Below, in pieces: positions 1-12,285 of a DNA stretch of 64,000 nucleotides; within the stretch, counting starts at the first letter, position 1; the number at the start of each line of letters is the position of its first letter. The stretch spans positions 16,341,274-16,405,273 of the forward strand of contig CM046350.1 in the NCBI GenBank assembly GCA_025403435.1. Direction: 5' to 3'. A program made the translations under genes and the position numbers. The notes under the pieces are model-generated. The model did not search any database and was not told the DNA's origin. It saw nothing but the letters and a program-made list of their open reading frames with translations. Source of the stretch: Artocarpus heterophyllus. Its lineage: Eukaryota; Streptophyta; Magnoliopsida; Rosales; Moraceae.

Positions 1-270
1 CTCATAATCCTGATGTTGAGCCTGCAGCACGTTGTTCATGCTGGCCATAACATAGCAGCGAGTTTGATCATTAGCATCTTTCCAGCGGTCGTACGCTTGG
101 AATTGCTCATTACTTGAGTCTCCCATAGGCTTGGGAGGACAAGGAGTTGTCAGAACATATTTCAGTTTCTCAAAGGAAAGGACGATGTCCAGGTTCTGTT
201 TTCAATCGTTATAGTTCTCACCGGTTAATTGGTTTTTGTCAAGTATCGATGATAAAGCATTTTTAGACAT
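1..270 (-). pseudogene. Ty1/copia gag, N-terminal part (runs off the window)
   Basis: The minus strand reads from an ATG at 270 as the start of a copia-type Gag (UBN2-like), beginning MSKNALSSILDKNQLTGENY and followed by the usual stretch on the mobilised substrate. A tryptophan codon about 24 residues in is TGA, so this copy is broken. The start was chosen because it is the first ATG and matches the usual copia Gag start. The rest of gag-pol lies to the left of the window. Gag would package element RNA into virus-like particles. Confidence 0.75.
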
Positions 271-1860
271 TTTCAATCTACAATAAAGAATCAAATACCA
301 AACATAAGCAAACATATATAATAATTTAGTAAGATAACACAATCATGTAAAAACATACAAATGTGTTTATGTGTCAAAACCTTGAAAATATCACAACCTT
401 ACAACGATAATTCCCAACTCAGAATTTAACAAGCTCCTAGGGGAGTCATGCCAAATTCAATCAGGAACACGGATCCCCTCCTGATTAATATATGCCATCC
501 AGGACCCCGTATGATCCATCATACACTAATAATCGTTTCTTTGGCCATTAATTTTATTAACAGAGCTCTTAGGGGAGGTTAATAATAAAATTAATGTGAG
601 TGTATAACCACCGTTTCAATATTTTATCCATGACTTATAATCACCACCTAGGGGTGTGCAACCATAAATCATACTAAAATACTTTATCCTTTTAGAGATC
701 CAATTTGGTACATGATAGAAATCTCTTCCTAGGGGTCGGGACTACCATATTCTTCCTATGGACCAACGATGGAGGCCTTAGGTCCTCTCTTCGAAAACCT
801 TCTCCCACTCAATCTTTTGAAGTCAAGGTTTTATTTTAAAATTATGCATAAACAATTTTAATATGAGCGGCACTCCCTATCCTATATGACATGTTATCAA
901 TATACATGGTAAATCATATTATAATGCATACAAGCAAAGCAATCAAGCAAAGCTACAAGCAAAATAATAATAACCGTAATATTATGGTTCCACCCTAGAG
1001 AATAGAAAACTAAGATTACAAGAGAATAATCGAGACATTTATCGATTCTTCATCCTTGAATCCTCAAGTTGTATCCTTCTTCATGTAATATCCATCTTCA
1101 AGTCTTCAATCCCGTATGAATCGAATACTTCATATTTTCGGTCATATACAAATTTGATGTTTCTCAGAATCATCCCAAAAATAAAATTAAAACTGCACTG
1201 AAAAAATTGTACCTTTTCTGGACACCCGGCAGGCCGATCTAGGTAATCGGCTTGCCGAACATGAAGGTTCGGCCTGCCGGCAGAGCACCAAATTTTCTGC
1301 CCCACTGTCGGCCTGCCGGACCACACGTCTGGCCTGTCGATCTGTGACCTTCGGCATGCCGACCGAGCAGAAAACCCTAAATCCAGAAAATACAATTTTA
1401 ATGCAATTCATCAATTTTATTTTCAACAATTCAAAAACATAAAATTAGAGACTCAAGAAATACCTGGAGGCGCCATCATCAATCTTCTAGATCCGTCTTC
1501 TAGATCCGTCTTCTCCGAATAATTATTTAATTACAAAATTCTTACAAATTAAAAATTAAATAACAATTCCTAGACGGAGATGATAGTCCGCCATCTAATT
1601 ACATGAAAAACCTAGATACACATTCTAACCTCTAAAGAACCATAACCGGTATTAATTAATTAATAAATAAATAAACAACGATTTAATCAACCATAATTAA
1701 TTAATAAACATTCACTACATAATCCATGACAACATATATATTATATAGAAACCTAGAGTGCCATTTCTCTATAAAATTCAATTTAAGCATAAGAGAGATT
1801 AAGATCACAAAATTTATACATATAACATGATCACAAACTTGCAAATTTATATAAAAACCT
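271..1860 (-). other. Long untranslated leader of the copia element
   Basis: About 1.6 kb lies between the gag start and the primer-binding site and holds no convincing ORF; the short ORFs at 1081-1429 are low-complexity. Four copies of a ctaggggWg-type motif recur at about 436, 566, 648 and 730. A GC-rich palindrome cluster sits at 1226-1364. The leader is unusually long for a copia element. Confidence 0.5.
1226..1364. repeat. Cluster of TCGGCNNGCCGA imperfect palindromes
   Basis: Six copies of a 12-bp near-palindrome (TCGGCNNGCCGA and one- or two-base variants) start near 1227, 1248, 1269, 1308, 1329 and 1351. They form a GC-rich island in an AT-rich leader. Two more copies occur in the LTR of the same element at 2390-2405 and 2412-2426. 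Confidence 0.7.
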
Positions 1861-1874
1861 CGGCTCTGATACCA
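1861..1874 (-). other. Primer-binding site (tRNA-iMet type) of the copia element
   Basis: The minus strand reads TGGTATCAGAGCCG, complementary to the 3' end of plant initiator tRNA-Met. It lies 2 bp (AT) from the end of the adjoining LTR. This fixes the element as minus-strand, with its 5' LTR to the right. Confidence 0.85.
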
Positions 1875-1876
1875 AT

Positions 1877-2768
1877 TGTTGGAAACAAAGTACGCAGCGG
1901 AATTTTAAAAATTTTTCATCAGAGTAATTTCTAAAACACAAGTTTGACATGTTATATGTATAAATTAGACATATCTTACTAACCTTTGTGTGAAGATCCT
2001 CCGCAGCCTGTGAAAAGAAGTAACGTTCCAGAAGAGCCTCAACCAACTGGTCTTTTTTGCTATTCTCTATCCACAACCGGAGTGAGTGTGGGCTCACACG
2101 TACAGCTCTTCCACCGGTGACTCTCCTTCCAACCAATAGAGAGAACCCAAAGCTAGTGCTCGTGATTTGTGAACAAAAGCTTTCAGGGAGTTTTCAGATG
2201 CTCACTAGAAGAGTATCACTCTTAATCTCTCAAATTGATCTGAGTAAATCATGAGACTCACTCCCTTTTTATACCTATTGGTCTTGGGGTCAGTCCATAT
2301 CAGATTAGGTCTCAAAAATTCGAAATAGAATCAAGTTCGGATCAATATCTGATAAGATCCGCGTGAAAACGCGTAATCTTATCTCCACTGATCGGCAGGC
2401 CGAACACGTCATTCGGCAGGCCGATCTCCCGAGAAAAAATCTCTGCGAATCTTTTATTTTCCACCCAAGATTTTAAAGGATAAAGTCTCAGTTTCGATTC
2501 AAATAACCCAATAAAGAAGTTATCTGATCAAAACAAACTTTATCAAGATAATCTTTAAGAAAAAAAATCAATTCACAATAATTCTACAAGTTTATCTTGT
2601 TCTAATTTGTCCAAAATTAAAACAACCGATAAACAGACAAGAATTATCTGATCGTAATAATTCAACAAGTTTATCTTGAACTAATTTCTTACAAAATTAA
2701 TTCAACCGATAAACAGACATGAATTATTTGAGTCTTACAAATTTTAAACCAATCTGATAAATCCGACA
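1877..2768 (-). repeat. 5' LTR of the copia element
   Basis: On the plus strand the segment begins TGTTGG next to the primer-binding site. The best outer end is CCGACA at 2763-2768, giving an 892-bp TG...CA LTR with short imperfect inverted ends. The outer boundary is inferred from the ends only; the partner LTR is outside the window. Two TCGGCNNGCCGA palindromes lie at 2390-2426. The short ORFs at 1831-2136 and 2057-2254 are not genes. Confidence 0.55.
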
Positions 2769-2830
2769 TAAGTCACCAATTATTGGAAAAGCACGCCGTG
2801 TCGTTACAGGATTTTGTGAGCTAGCAAAGG

Positions 2831-5800
2831 TGTCACAACCCGCCTTTTCGGGCTGTGATTAAACTCTTTCTTCATTACTTTAGGGCAAAAATTTAGGAAA
2901 TTTTTTTTTTTAATACAAATACTGTACATATATTGTTTAATAACCTGTGAGATACATACATATACTTGTGTTTACATAACCATCCTTCTCTTACAATATA
3001 GCTTATCAAACATTACTTTCAAAATAATTTAAAATATCATACAGCGGAAAACATACTGCGGCGGAAACCATACCCAGTCTGCACACATCATCCGTCCGCC
3101 AGCTCATCATTATGATTTATTCTAACCTTTTTGTCGGAATACCTACAGCATGAAAAACTTAATGAGCTAACGCCCAGTAAGTCCCATATAAACCCACATG
3201 CACATTCAATAAAATGCACGATCATATTATGCTTTCTTATAATCCTTCATTATCCTTATCATTTCTTATCTTTAACTAGAGCCCAAGTGTTCGTACCATT
3301 GCGCACTTAGGTCTACGTAACACCGTGACCATCCTGTAATCCTTAAACTCCCCTTGAGTCGGGAGTCGGTACGACACTTTTCTTAACTTTTGGTGATTCA
3401 TTACCAATTCACTTATTATGGTTAACATACCATGCATGAAGTGATGAGTACATGTTATACATAACATAATCTACATAAATACTTTTGTACGATATAGACC
3501 ATACAGGTACATACTTTATATACACACTGGTATACATTAATATACGCTCAGGTATATATAGCATAATGTACTAACAGGTACTTAACATAAAATATACACA
3601 CTGGTATGCATTAATATACGCTCAGGCATATATATATATTCCATATACTCACAAGTATACCCTTTCTTTTATTTATAAATACTTATGTTATTGCATACAT
3701 ACAAGTATACACCTTGATATACATACAAGTATACATATACACATTTTATACTCTAAGCCTACAATTTCATACTGTAGGTGGGATGGGTACTTACTTGATG
3801 CAATTGTCGGGCAACTTAACCACGATATCCTTTCTTCTAGATTCCTAGGATCCTGTTGGCCAATTACAAAGCCATTAGCCAAATTTTACTATGTTTCAAT
3901 ACGAAACATTTGTTAGTTAATAAATTGAGTTGCATTACTATGTTTAACTCTAAAAACCACTGGTTTTTTTTTTCTTATTTCTATCTAACTTTACCCTATC
4001 GTTTCTAACGAAGGGCGGGAACCTTTCTAGTCGTTTTCTTATCCCATTGGGAACATTTCAAAGCAGTTCGGGTTATTTGGGCAGAGATGACGATTTTGCC
4101 CTCCGCAGGTTTACTAACCTACCCGAGCTCGATTTCGTTATTCTTATAAAATAACCATATATTCATTCTAAAATAACATCCTAGTGGGTCAAATCTCTTT
4201 ATTTCTCAATTATGCCCCATTTTCATTAAACTTTGCGGTTTAGTCCATAAACCGAAAATTTTGACGTTTTTGCCCCCGAAACTAAAATTTACTTCTTTGC
4301 ACCAGAATTTTCTATTTTTGTCAGGGATCATTTTTGCTCAAAGTACCATATTCAAAATCCTTTGAGAAATGACGTTTTTGTCCCTTTTCAAATTTTTCAC
4401 AATTTCCACAAATTCTTGAAAAATTAAAATCTCATAAACGAATCAGTTTTTTGATGAACCGTCCGCGATGCCTAACAGTTTCATCGAGATCTACAACTTT
4501 TGTGTTTTAACTTTTTCCAAAATATCACTGTACAGGGGTGTTTTTGGCTAATTTCCAATTCTGCCGAGAGGAATTTTTTTTCTTTCAATTTAGTCCCTAT
4601 GGCATTTTTACATAAATCCATTTCAAACTTGCAATTTTACCCCTGCAGAAATCATTTCATACCTTAATCAATACATTCCCATGCTCAAACATCATCTTTG
4701 CAAAGTTTAACCTCAAAATTACAAAAATATCACTTTTACAAAAATTGCCGATTTACACTAAAACAAAAATTTCCATAACTCAAACTTATCATACACCACA
4801 TATACATGAACTTCCATCAAATACATGTTCAAAACCCCTCATGGGTTTGAAAGAACAAAAATCAAAACAAAATCTATAAAATTTCAAACTTTAAAGCTTA
4901 AAACTTACCAAAATAACACCCTTTTGGTTTGAAGCTTTCAAAATCCTTTTAGACTCCCTCCTAAGCTTCCTTTCCATACAAAAATACCATGGATTAATCT
5001 CTTGTCCTTTGCCCATGAAAAATCCCTTGAAAACCCATTAAAAGTTTAGGATTTTACCTTAAACTTGTGGGAAAATCCTTGTTCTTGCTTGTAAAATTTG
5101 TTGGGGGCTATTTTTGCAAGATTTGGGGCTGAGAAATTTTTTTTAGGAGCAGAACTATGGCTGCCGAAACTTTGGTGGAAAGAAAAGAAAAGAAAACTTT
5201 GATAAACTTGCCATAAATGCATGTTTATCTCATTTGGTGACTCATGGTAACCCATGAGTACACCACTAGGTGTCACAAAATGATTGGGCCACTTTTCTTG
5301 ACATGTGGCCCAATAGAAAAGCAAAAAGTGTCCACTTTATGGAGTTAAAAATTTATACTGTGTAATTTTTCACCACACAGTATTTTTCCTATACTGCCGT
5401 GGCCAATTCAGTGTACTTTCTATCCTTAGACTGTATAAAAATATTTAACTTACTTTTCGTTTACTTTTTAAGGCCAATCATAACATTTTTCATATCTGTG
5501 TTTTTATTTAGCAGTATTCTTATACTGCTCTGGCCTCCTTTCTTACCCCGGTTAGGGTTAGGACAACCTCTATGTCCTATTTACATTCTAATCATTCATT
5601 CGTTTATATCACAATTTCACAATTAATTGTGACATGAAATTCATTTTATGGATATTATGCACAAATCTCTGAGTCATCAAACTCATAAAATTTGTATTTT
5701 ATAATATCCACCATTGCATTACATATGCCATAAAATTTGCAATCAATGTTGCTCATTCATATTTTATTGTAATTTTCACATAAATTACAATTTTTACACA

Positions 5801-5883
5801 ATTTCACATTTTTAAGAATAAATTCATTAATTAAACCTAATTAAATATTAGGTTTTATTGATGACGTTTTCTCGGTCATTACA
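2831..5883 (-). repeat. 3' LTR of a Ty3/gypsy chromovirus (about 3.05 kb)
   Basis: Plus-strand ends are TGTCACAACC at 2831 and GGTCATTACA at 5883, an imperfect inverted pair. Immediately inside (5884-5920) the minus strand reads the typical end of pol and a polypurine tract, GGGGGGTAG. The LTR is long and AT-rich, with tandem repeats near 3519-3650. ORFs inside it (3276-3467, 3688-3882, 5046-5324, 5399-5626) show no recognisable protein. Confidence 0.75.
3519..3650. repeat. Tandem repeat, about 73-bp period, in the gypsy LTR
   Basis: A block containing ACACACTGGTATRCATTAAT and ATACGCTCAGGYATATATA occurs near 3519 and again near 3592. Related ACAAGTATAC motifs continue to about 3735. Confidence 0.6.
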
Positions 5884-5919
5884 ATCTACCCCCCTTAAGA
5901 ATTTTCGTCCTCGAAAATC

Positions 5920-6130
5920 AAAATAATTCGGGGTAGTCTTTCCTTATTTCATTCTTTCGTTCCTACGTTGCTTCTTCTACTTGTTGGTTACGCCATAAAA
6001 CTTTGACGAGAAATATCTTCTTGTTCCTTAATTCCTTCTCTTCTTATGCCAGAATTTGAACTGGTTTTTCTTCGTAAGACAGATTCTCCTGTATGTCAAT
6101 TTCCTCCCGCTGAAGAACATGTGAAAGGTC
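5920..6130 (-). pseudogene. Integrase C-terminal chromodomain
   Basis: The minus strand translates to chromodomain-like sequence containing LSYEEKPVQIL, LRNKKIFLVKVLW and a final EEAT(stop)ERK, where families usually have Trp-Glu. In chromoviruses this domain directs integration to methylated-histone heterochromatin. The stop in place of Trp shows decay. The coding end runs into the polypurine tract. Confidence 0.75.
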
Positions 6131-6278
6131 TGGCACATACTTCTTTAGCATGAGCACATGGAATACATTGTATACCAATGCTAGATTAGAGGGTAAGGCT
6201 AACTTTTAAACTACATTATCTATCCATTTCAAGATCTCAAATGGTCCAATATACCTTGGACTAAGCTTTCCTTTCTTT

Positions 6279-6536
6279 CTAAATCTTACAATTTCCTTTC
6301 ATGGGCATTATCTTCAAAAAGACCAAGTCTCCTACTTGAAACTTTAAAGGTCTCCGTCGTCGATTAACATAACTCTTTTGCCGACTAAAAGCCATTTTCA
6401 TTCGTTGACCAATTAACTTTACCTCTTCCGTTGTTCTATTAACAAAATCTATGGTTGACAACGCCTTTTCTTGGGTTTCGTACCAATGTAAAGGTGGTCT
6501 ACATCTCTTTCCATATAGAGCTTCATATGGAACCAT
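6279..6536 (-). pseudogene. Integrase C-terminal fragment (open 85-codon stretch)
   Basis: The open segment contains PYEALYGKRCRPPLHW and later QVGDLVFLKI, typical of the end of the gypsy integrase core and the GPY/F-like region. It is one uninterrupted piece of the decayed pol and not an independent gene. Confidence 0.8.
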
Positions 6537-7066
6537 ACCAATGGAGCTTCGATAACTATTGTTGTATACAAATTCGATCAGAGGAAGCTTTTATCCCATC
6601 CTCTCTTAAAATCTAGCACACATGTTCTTAACATATCTTCTAAAGTCTGGATGGTCCTTTCTGATTGACCGTCCGTTTATGGGTGGAAGGCTGTGCTAAA
6701 TGTCAGCTTTGTCTCATTGCTTGATGAACACTTCTCCAAAACTTGGAAGTGAATCTACCATTAGATAAAAAAAATGATAAACTTTGAAACTCAGTGGTAT
6801 CTAACTATTTGGGTTACGTATAGTTCAGCTAGTCGTTCTACAAAACTGCTGAGTTTAATGGGTAGGATATAAGTTGATTTAGTCAATCTATCAACAATTA
6901 CCCATATAGCATCATGTCCACCCGTAGTTCTGGGTAGCCCAGTTATCAGGTCCATAGTTATCTGATCCTATTTCCACTCTAGGATTTCAATTTTTTTGTG
7001 TAATTCGCCTACTGGCCATTGATGCTCAACTTTCACCTTCTGGCATGTAAGGCATTTGCCAACACA

Positions 7067-7345
7067 CTATGCGATATCATTTTTCATTCCATTCCACCAA
7101 TAGTGTTCTTTCAAGTCTTGGTACATTTTAGTAGCTCCTGGATGAGCCACATATGGTGTTTCATGAGTTTCTTCTAATACTTGCTTCTTTAATCCTTCAT
7201 CATTGGGGATGTATATCCTACTCTTGTAACAGAGGATACTATCTTTCAAAATGCTAAATTCTGTTTCTTTGTTTTTAAGAACTTCATTCCTAACTTTAAG
7301 TAGCGACGAATCTGCTTCTTGTCGCTCTTTTAAATTCTCCAACAT
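7067..7345 (-). pseudogene. Integrase zinc-binding (H2C2) domain fragment
   Basis: The 92-codon open stretch ends with HPGATKMYQDLKEHYWW, the His-containing half of the integrase HHCC zinc finger of Ty3/gypsy elements. The linker between RNase H and integrase precedes it. Frameshifts occur on both sides. Confidence 0.8.
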
Positions 7346-8084
7346 AGTTGGTTGAAAGGATCAATTAGCTAATCTTCCTGTGACTAGCTCTATTTCTGCT
7401 TCCATCAAATCCTTTTTGGAGAGGTTTTGGTATCATCTATACCATTACTAGCAAGGATGTTGTTCTACGACTACGGGCATTGGCTACTTGATTAGCCTTT
7501 CCCAGGTGATACAAAATCTTACAGTCGTAGTCTTTGACTAACTCTAGCCACCTTTGCTACTTCATGTTGAGCTTTTTCTGTATGAAGATGCACTTCAGAC
7601 TCTAATGGTCTGTATAAATTTCGTACTTAGCTCCACATAGGTAATGACACTATATCTTCAATACATATACAACCATCGCTAACTCTAAATCATACATCGG
7701 ATAATTCATTTCATAATCCTTTAACTGTTGGGATGCATAAACAATCACTTTTCCATTTTGCATAAATACGGCTCCCAATCCTATTTTGATGCTTTACTAT
7801 AGATCACGAACGTTCCATGGTTCGGATCTGGTATTGTCAGTACTAATGTACTTGTAAGTCGTCCTTTTTAATCTTTGGAAACTTTCTTCGCATTTCTTAG
7901 TCTATTCATACTTTGTTGCTTTTCATGTAAGTGCAGTGAATGGTGCTGCAAGTCAGGAAAATCCTTCTACAAAACGTCGATAGTAGCCTGCTAAACCGAG
8001 GAAACTTCTAATTTCTGACATACTTTTCGGTGTAGGCCACTTATTCATTGCTCAACTTCGGAAGGATCAACAGATACTCCTTCT

Positions 8085-8468
8085 CGTGTCACCACGTGTC
8101 CGTGGAATTGAACCTTCTCCAGCTAAAACTCACATTTTGAGAACTTGGCATACAATTGATGCCTTTTCAATAATTATAGTGCAGTCCTCAAGTACTTTTC
8201 ATGTTCCTCTGTCGTTCTTGGGTATATTATCGTCGATGAAGACAATAACAAACTTATCGAGGTACTCTTTGATTCATGAGATCCATGAAAGTTGCTAGAG
8301 CATTGGTCAGTCAAAAGGCATGATGTAGAACTTATAATGTCCATAACGTGTTCGGAACGCCATCTTTGGTATATCTTTTTCCTTAACTCGAAGTTGATGA
8401 TATCTTGAGCGTAGATCAATCTTTGAGAATACTGACGCTCCTTTAAGTTGGTTAAACAAATCATCGAT
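8085..8468 (-). pseudogene. Reverse transcriptase, C-terminal half, disrupted
   Basis: Minus-strand frames give RT blocks including [16 protein letters not shown] (around 8400-8460) and a catalytic-type FIDD at 8221-8250 (VIVFIDDNI). Stops and frame changes separate them. The insertion falls just after the codons for the PLPRID-type block that resumes at 17424. Confidence 0.8.
8464..8468. other. Target-site duplication TCGAT, left copy
   Basis: TCGAT precedes the TGTGACACC start of the inserted element. The identical TCGAT follows its TTACA end at 17419-17423. Removing one copy plus the element reunites the RT reading of the older chromovirus. Confidence 0.95.
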
Positions 8469-10830
8469 TGTGACACCCGTTATTCTTCTAACGGGTATTG
8501 AGGTAATTAAATTAATTTTTAGTGTATAAAAAAAAATTGCTTCATTTAAATTTATTTTATAATATTTATTTTTATCTATTTTTAAATTTTCTAAAATTCT
8601 CCTATATTTATTTAGTATGATTACTAAAAAGCCTTAGAACTTCTAATAAATCTCAAAAATGTCATATTGGCATTATGTGTGTTAAAGTCTTTAGATGAGA
8701 CATAAGGATATCTTTTCCAACTACTCTTGACCCTCATTTTCTTTATTTCCTCCGTGACATGCTTCAACATGTCTCCTCTATAATTGTTTCTATCACTTCT
8801 CTTCAAAGACTTCATCTTTTCTTCCTTTCTCTTCCACGGTTCCCACACTCTTCTTCTCATTTCTTTGCTGAAGCAAAATACTTAGAGAACTTCTTCAAGG
8901 CAGCCATAAAAATCAGCCACCATCACCTCCATTTGAGCAAGAATTTCAGTCATACCGAAGTAAAGGAACCTGTTTTGAAGCCATTTCAAGCTTCCAACTA
9001 ACCATAATCCGAGGTTAGAATCTTATGAACAAATTTAGTCTTTCATTTATAAATTTTCTTTTATACTAAAGGATTATTCAAATTTGCGTTCTTAAACCTA
9101 AGTATATGTTTGTTGCTATTTTGGAGCATATGTATGAAGTCTAAGTGTATATGCCCTAGACAGAAAATTTATATTGTTAAACTTTGTAATACCTCTATGG
9201 GCAGTGGTTATTTCTTGAAATTCTAAGATTAAATTAAAATGAATTTTATGAATTGGTTTGCATATTTGAAAAGTAGCATCCTAGGCTTTCTAACGAGCTA
9301 TCATAAACCTAAATCGGAGTTGTATTTTATTTTCTAAGAATTATTCAATTTTTGTATTGGAAACTAGTAAATCTACCAGTTTGTTATGGTATACCAGCTG
9401 CTAACCTGAACCAAGAACCCATCTTTGCTCACCACCTAATTCTTTAATGTCTTGCAACCTTTCCAATATTATCCTAAGTGATTGATGAATCTTATTAGGG
9501 ACTAAAACATATAGATTACTTGTTCACATTTTATATTGTGTTAAGACAAAAATTGTTTACTGTGGTATTCAAAAGAGATTTATATAAAAGCTTTAATGGC
9601 ATACTAGTAAGATAGGTTTACACATGATTTATTTATGAATGTAGTTGTATGTTGTGCTTTAGTTTTAATTGTCCTTATGCACGCCTTAGGATCAAGGGAG
9701 TATGGAGCTAACGTTAATTGATTCCAGGATTAAGAGACTGTTGATAAGCTTAAAAGGTAGGGATTCTATTACTCATCTTTTGTGAGGTTTTTATAGAATT
9801 AAAATTGATTGTTTTGCCGCAATATATATATATCTATGTTGAACTGATATTATATGAGTATCACATATGAAACTATGACATGGACTCGTCTTGTATTGTA
9901 CGGCGAGGAACATAATGAATTGACACATGTTATAAATTGAGAAGCATGGTTAGGAAAACTAACTCTATTGATAATGATTTAATATAGAGAAATTGTGAGA
10001 CATGAAAAGGGCGACGGTTACGTCCTTGGGCATGAATACCCTACAAGGTAAAATAGGGGGAAGGTGATGACGCTTCCTTGGGTTGAAAGTCTCAGAACAC
10101 ACTGTACAGGAATTGATTTGGTGAGGACTCGGGGCTTGATGTCCCCTCACCGGAACACCCTTGGAATGTTTATAGGGTGATCAAGTGCGCCCATTTGGGT
10201 CTCGATGAGTTGAGTGATACTCAATTTAACATGGATACCTAGGAACAATGATGATTGGTAATATTTGTATAAATGTGTAATTATGACACTTGGTAATGAT
10301 TAACTACGGTATCCATAAGATGTGATCATAATAAACCTCATAATCTGGAATATGATGTGACTTACTGACCATGCAGATTTTAATGTGGTAATGATAAAAA
10401 CCTAAAGGTGAGTAATGGCTTTCTCTACTGAGCATAGTGTTGCTCATACCCTTATGTTTATATCTTTTCAGGACTCACTAAGTGTAAGGTGGCTACGAGA
10501 AATATAGTTGAGGAAGTGATGTAGCTATATTACATTGGGACTGCTTCAATCGTTGAGAATGTTCTTCATGATAATGTAAGCATCAATTGTTACTTTCTGT
10601 GACTGTATTACAATGTGTTGAGGGTTAAAATGATGATGACAACAGTTTATATTATTAAATTTAAGGTGCTACATTTAAAACTGTGGTTTATTTATCGTTT
10701 ATATTTTTATTTTTGAGTTGAGAGTTTTCATTTAAGTCCCGGGCAAATTTTATTTTTAAGGTTTTACTTTTATTATTTATTTTTATTTTATCTCATTAAA
10801 AACTGTTAACCCCCATATAGGGGCGTTACA
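8469..10830 (+). repeat. 5' LTR of the LOG-carrying element
   Basis: 2362 bp from TGTGACACCC to GGGGCGTTACA. A perfect 8-bp stem (ACCCGTTA/TAACGGGT, 8475-8482 and 8489-8496) lies at the start and a CCCC-ATATA-GGGG hairpin at the end (about 10811-10823). The 60-80-codon ORFs inside are repeated in the 3' LTR and look like chance ORFs. Confidence 0.95.
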
Positions 10831-10837
10831 GAATTTT

Positions 10838-10850
10838 TGGTATCAGAGCC
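10838..10850 (+). other. Primer-binding site (tRNA-iMet type)
   Basis: TGGTATCAGAGCC, seven bases after the 5' LTR end, matches the complement of the initiator tRNA-Met 3' end. This is the usual primer site of plant chromoviruses. Confidence 0.9.
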
Positions 10851-12285
10851 TAGGTTCGGTTAACCTAGGGAGTGTAGCACCACTTTAAAAATATATTTTT
10901 GAGATGGTTTTGAAGCTGAATTTTCATTGTCATCATCAAAATGAACCTTCACATTGATTTATACAGTCTAGAAGGATGTAACATGGAAAGGCCATAGAAT
11001 GAAAATACTAATGGTTATATGAGTACAATAATTATATAGAAGGAAAGTATTAATAGTTATGAGGGAATGATAATTATATGGAATGAGTTTATAAGTAGAT
11101 TGCTTATGAGAGATTCGTATAATATTTGGATCTATAAGCATATTTAATTCGTATAAACGATGAGAAATTCATATAGATACGAGGATTTAAGAGCCTTTTG
11201 TCTCGTGAAAAACAATAAGAAATATAAGGCTTGATTTATTGATTTTAAAGTTTGACATAGATATGCCAAATTTTTCGTAATTGATTCAAACCTAAGTAAT
11301 GATTATGTGTCGATTCGATGGAGCACATAAGTGTCAATAACTTTTCTTGAAAGTTCTATTTATTTGAGGAATATGATATAAGTTGGGAATCATGGTATTG
11401 AATCTTGAGAGAGATAAATGTTAGACTTTTGGTCTGTTGAGACTGTGTAAAGTCTAGAATGCATGAATATCAAAATTGGAATATTTCGTTACGAACATTG
11501 TATTTAAGTGTATCAGTGAATCTTTTGGTTACCTAAGGTTTTGTTATATGAGGAAATTATATATTGTATGAGTAGAATTGTGGGGATTGTAGATGTTCTT
11601 AAGTAGTAACATCTAGTGTCTTTGTTCGTTGATATGGTCTACGTTGAAAGACGTAAATCGTATTGATTTCAAGGTTAGTCATATTCTAAACCCTTGGTAG
11701 CAATGATGACGAATCCATTGATAGATGTTGAGTATTAAGAATAACATATGGGTGTATGCATTGTTCAATAAGGTTTTGATTAAAACAAAATTATTTGAGT
11801 TGTTGGATCATTCAGGAAGATCCTTGTTGTCGTTAAATTAGATTTGTTGTTCATAATTAACTTTATCTATAGTGGGCTTTAAATTGGGTTTAAGATTTAT
11901 ACAAATTGGTTTTCAATTTTATGTTTGTTATTTAACTCGTTCCAAATGTGTCAAGGCCCGAAACAACCTGATCATTTTCACTTAGAACATTTGGGCCTAG
12001 TTCAAATCTTAAATCAGTTTGATTCACACTGTCTCTCCCACGTGGTCTCTATACGTGTCATATACAGTGGTTTAATTAATGTTTACAAATACGTTTACTG
12101 TGCATAGGAGCTTATTTCTTCGAGTTCACTTTTTCTCTCTTAATTTGTTATTTTCTCTCTAAATCGCAAATCCTCTTCTTTTTCATTAAAAATTCTTCTT
12201 TTTCTCTAAAAGAAGAAGGAATTCTAGGATTCTGCAATTTACTATCTTAATTTTTCCTTTCTATTTACTCTTCTTTCATCTCATC
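10851..12285 (+). other. Non-coding leader of the LOG-carrying element
   Basis: About 1.4 kb without a credible ORF; the 60-codon ORF at 11925-12107 has no recognisable features. A G-box-type CACGTGG lies at 12039-12045. A CT-rich, 5'-UTR-like stretch runs from about 12120 to 12280, directly ahead of the first ORF. Together they could be a promoter plus 5' UTR captured with the gene, but that is inference. Confidence 0.5.

Larger units (their letters stand above)
5884..8468 (-). pseudogene. Chromovirus pol, C-terminal half (RT end, RNase H, integrase, chromodomain)
   Basis: Read on the minus strand this is the downstream half of a Ty3/gypsy polyprotein with many stops and frameshifts. In order it holds the C-terminal RT half (8085-8468), RNase H remnants (about 7440-8080), the integrase zinc-binding domain (7067-7345), the integrase core and C-terminus (about 6270-7000) and a chromodomain (about 5920-6130). 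The RT is cut at 8468 by the young element at 8469-17418 and continues at 17424. The chromodomain and integrase type put it in the chromoviruses, Tekay/Del-like by motif appearance. Confidence 0.85.

Noticed and set aside
8624..9001. ORFs in the 5' LTR, repeated exactly in the 3' LTR
   Set aside because: Identity reflects LTR identity; they are antisense to each other with no known domain.
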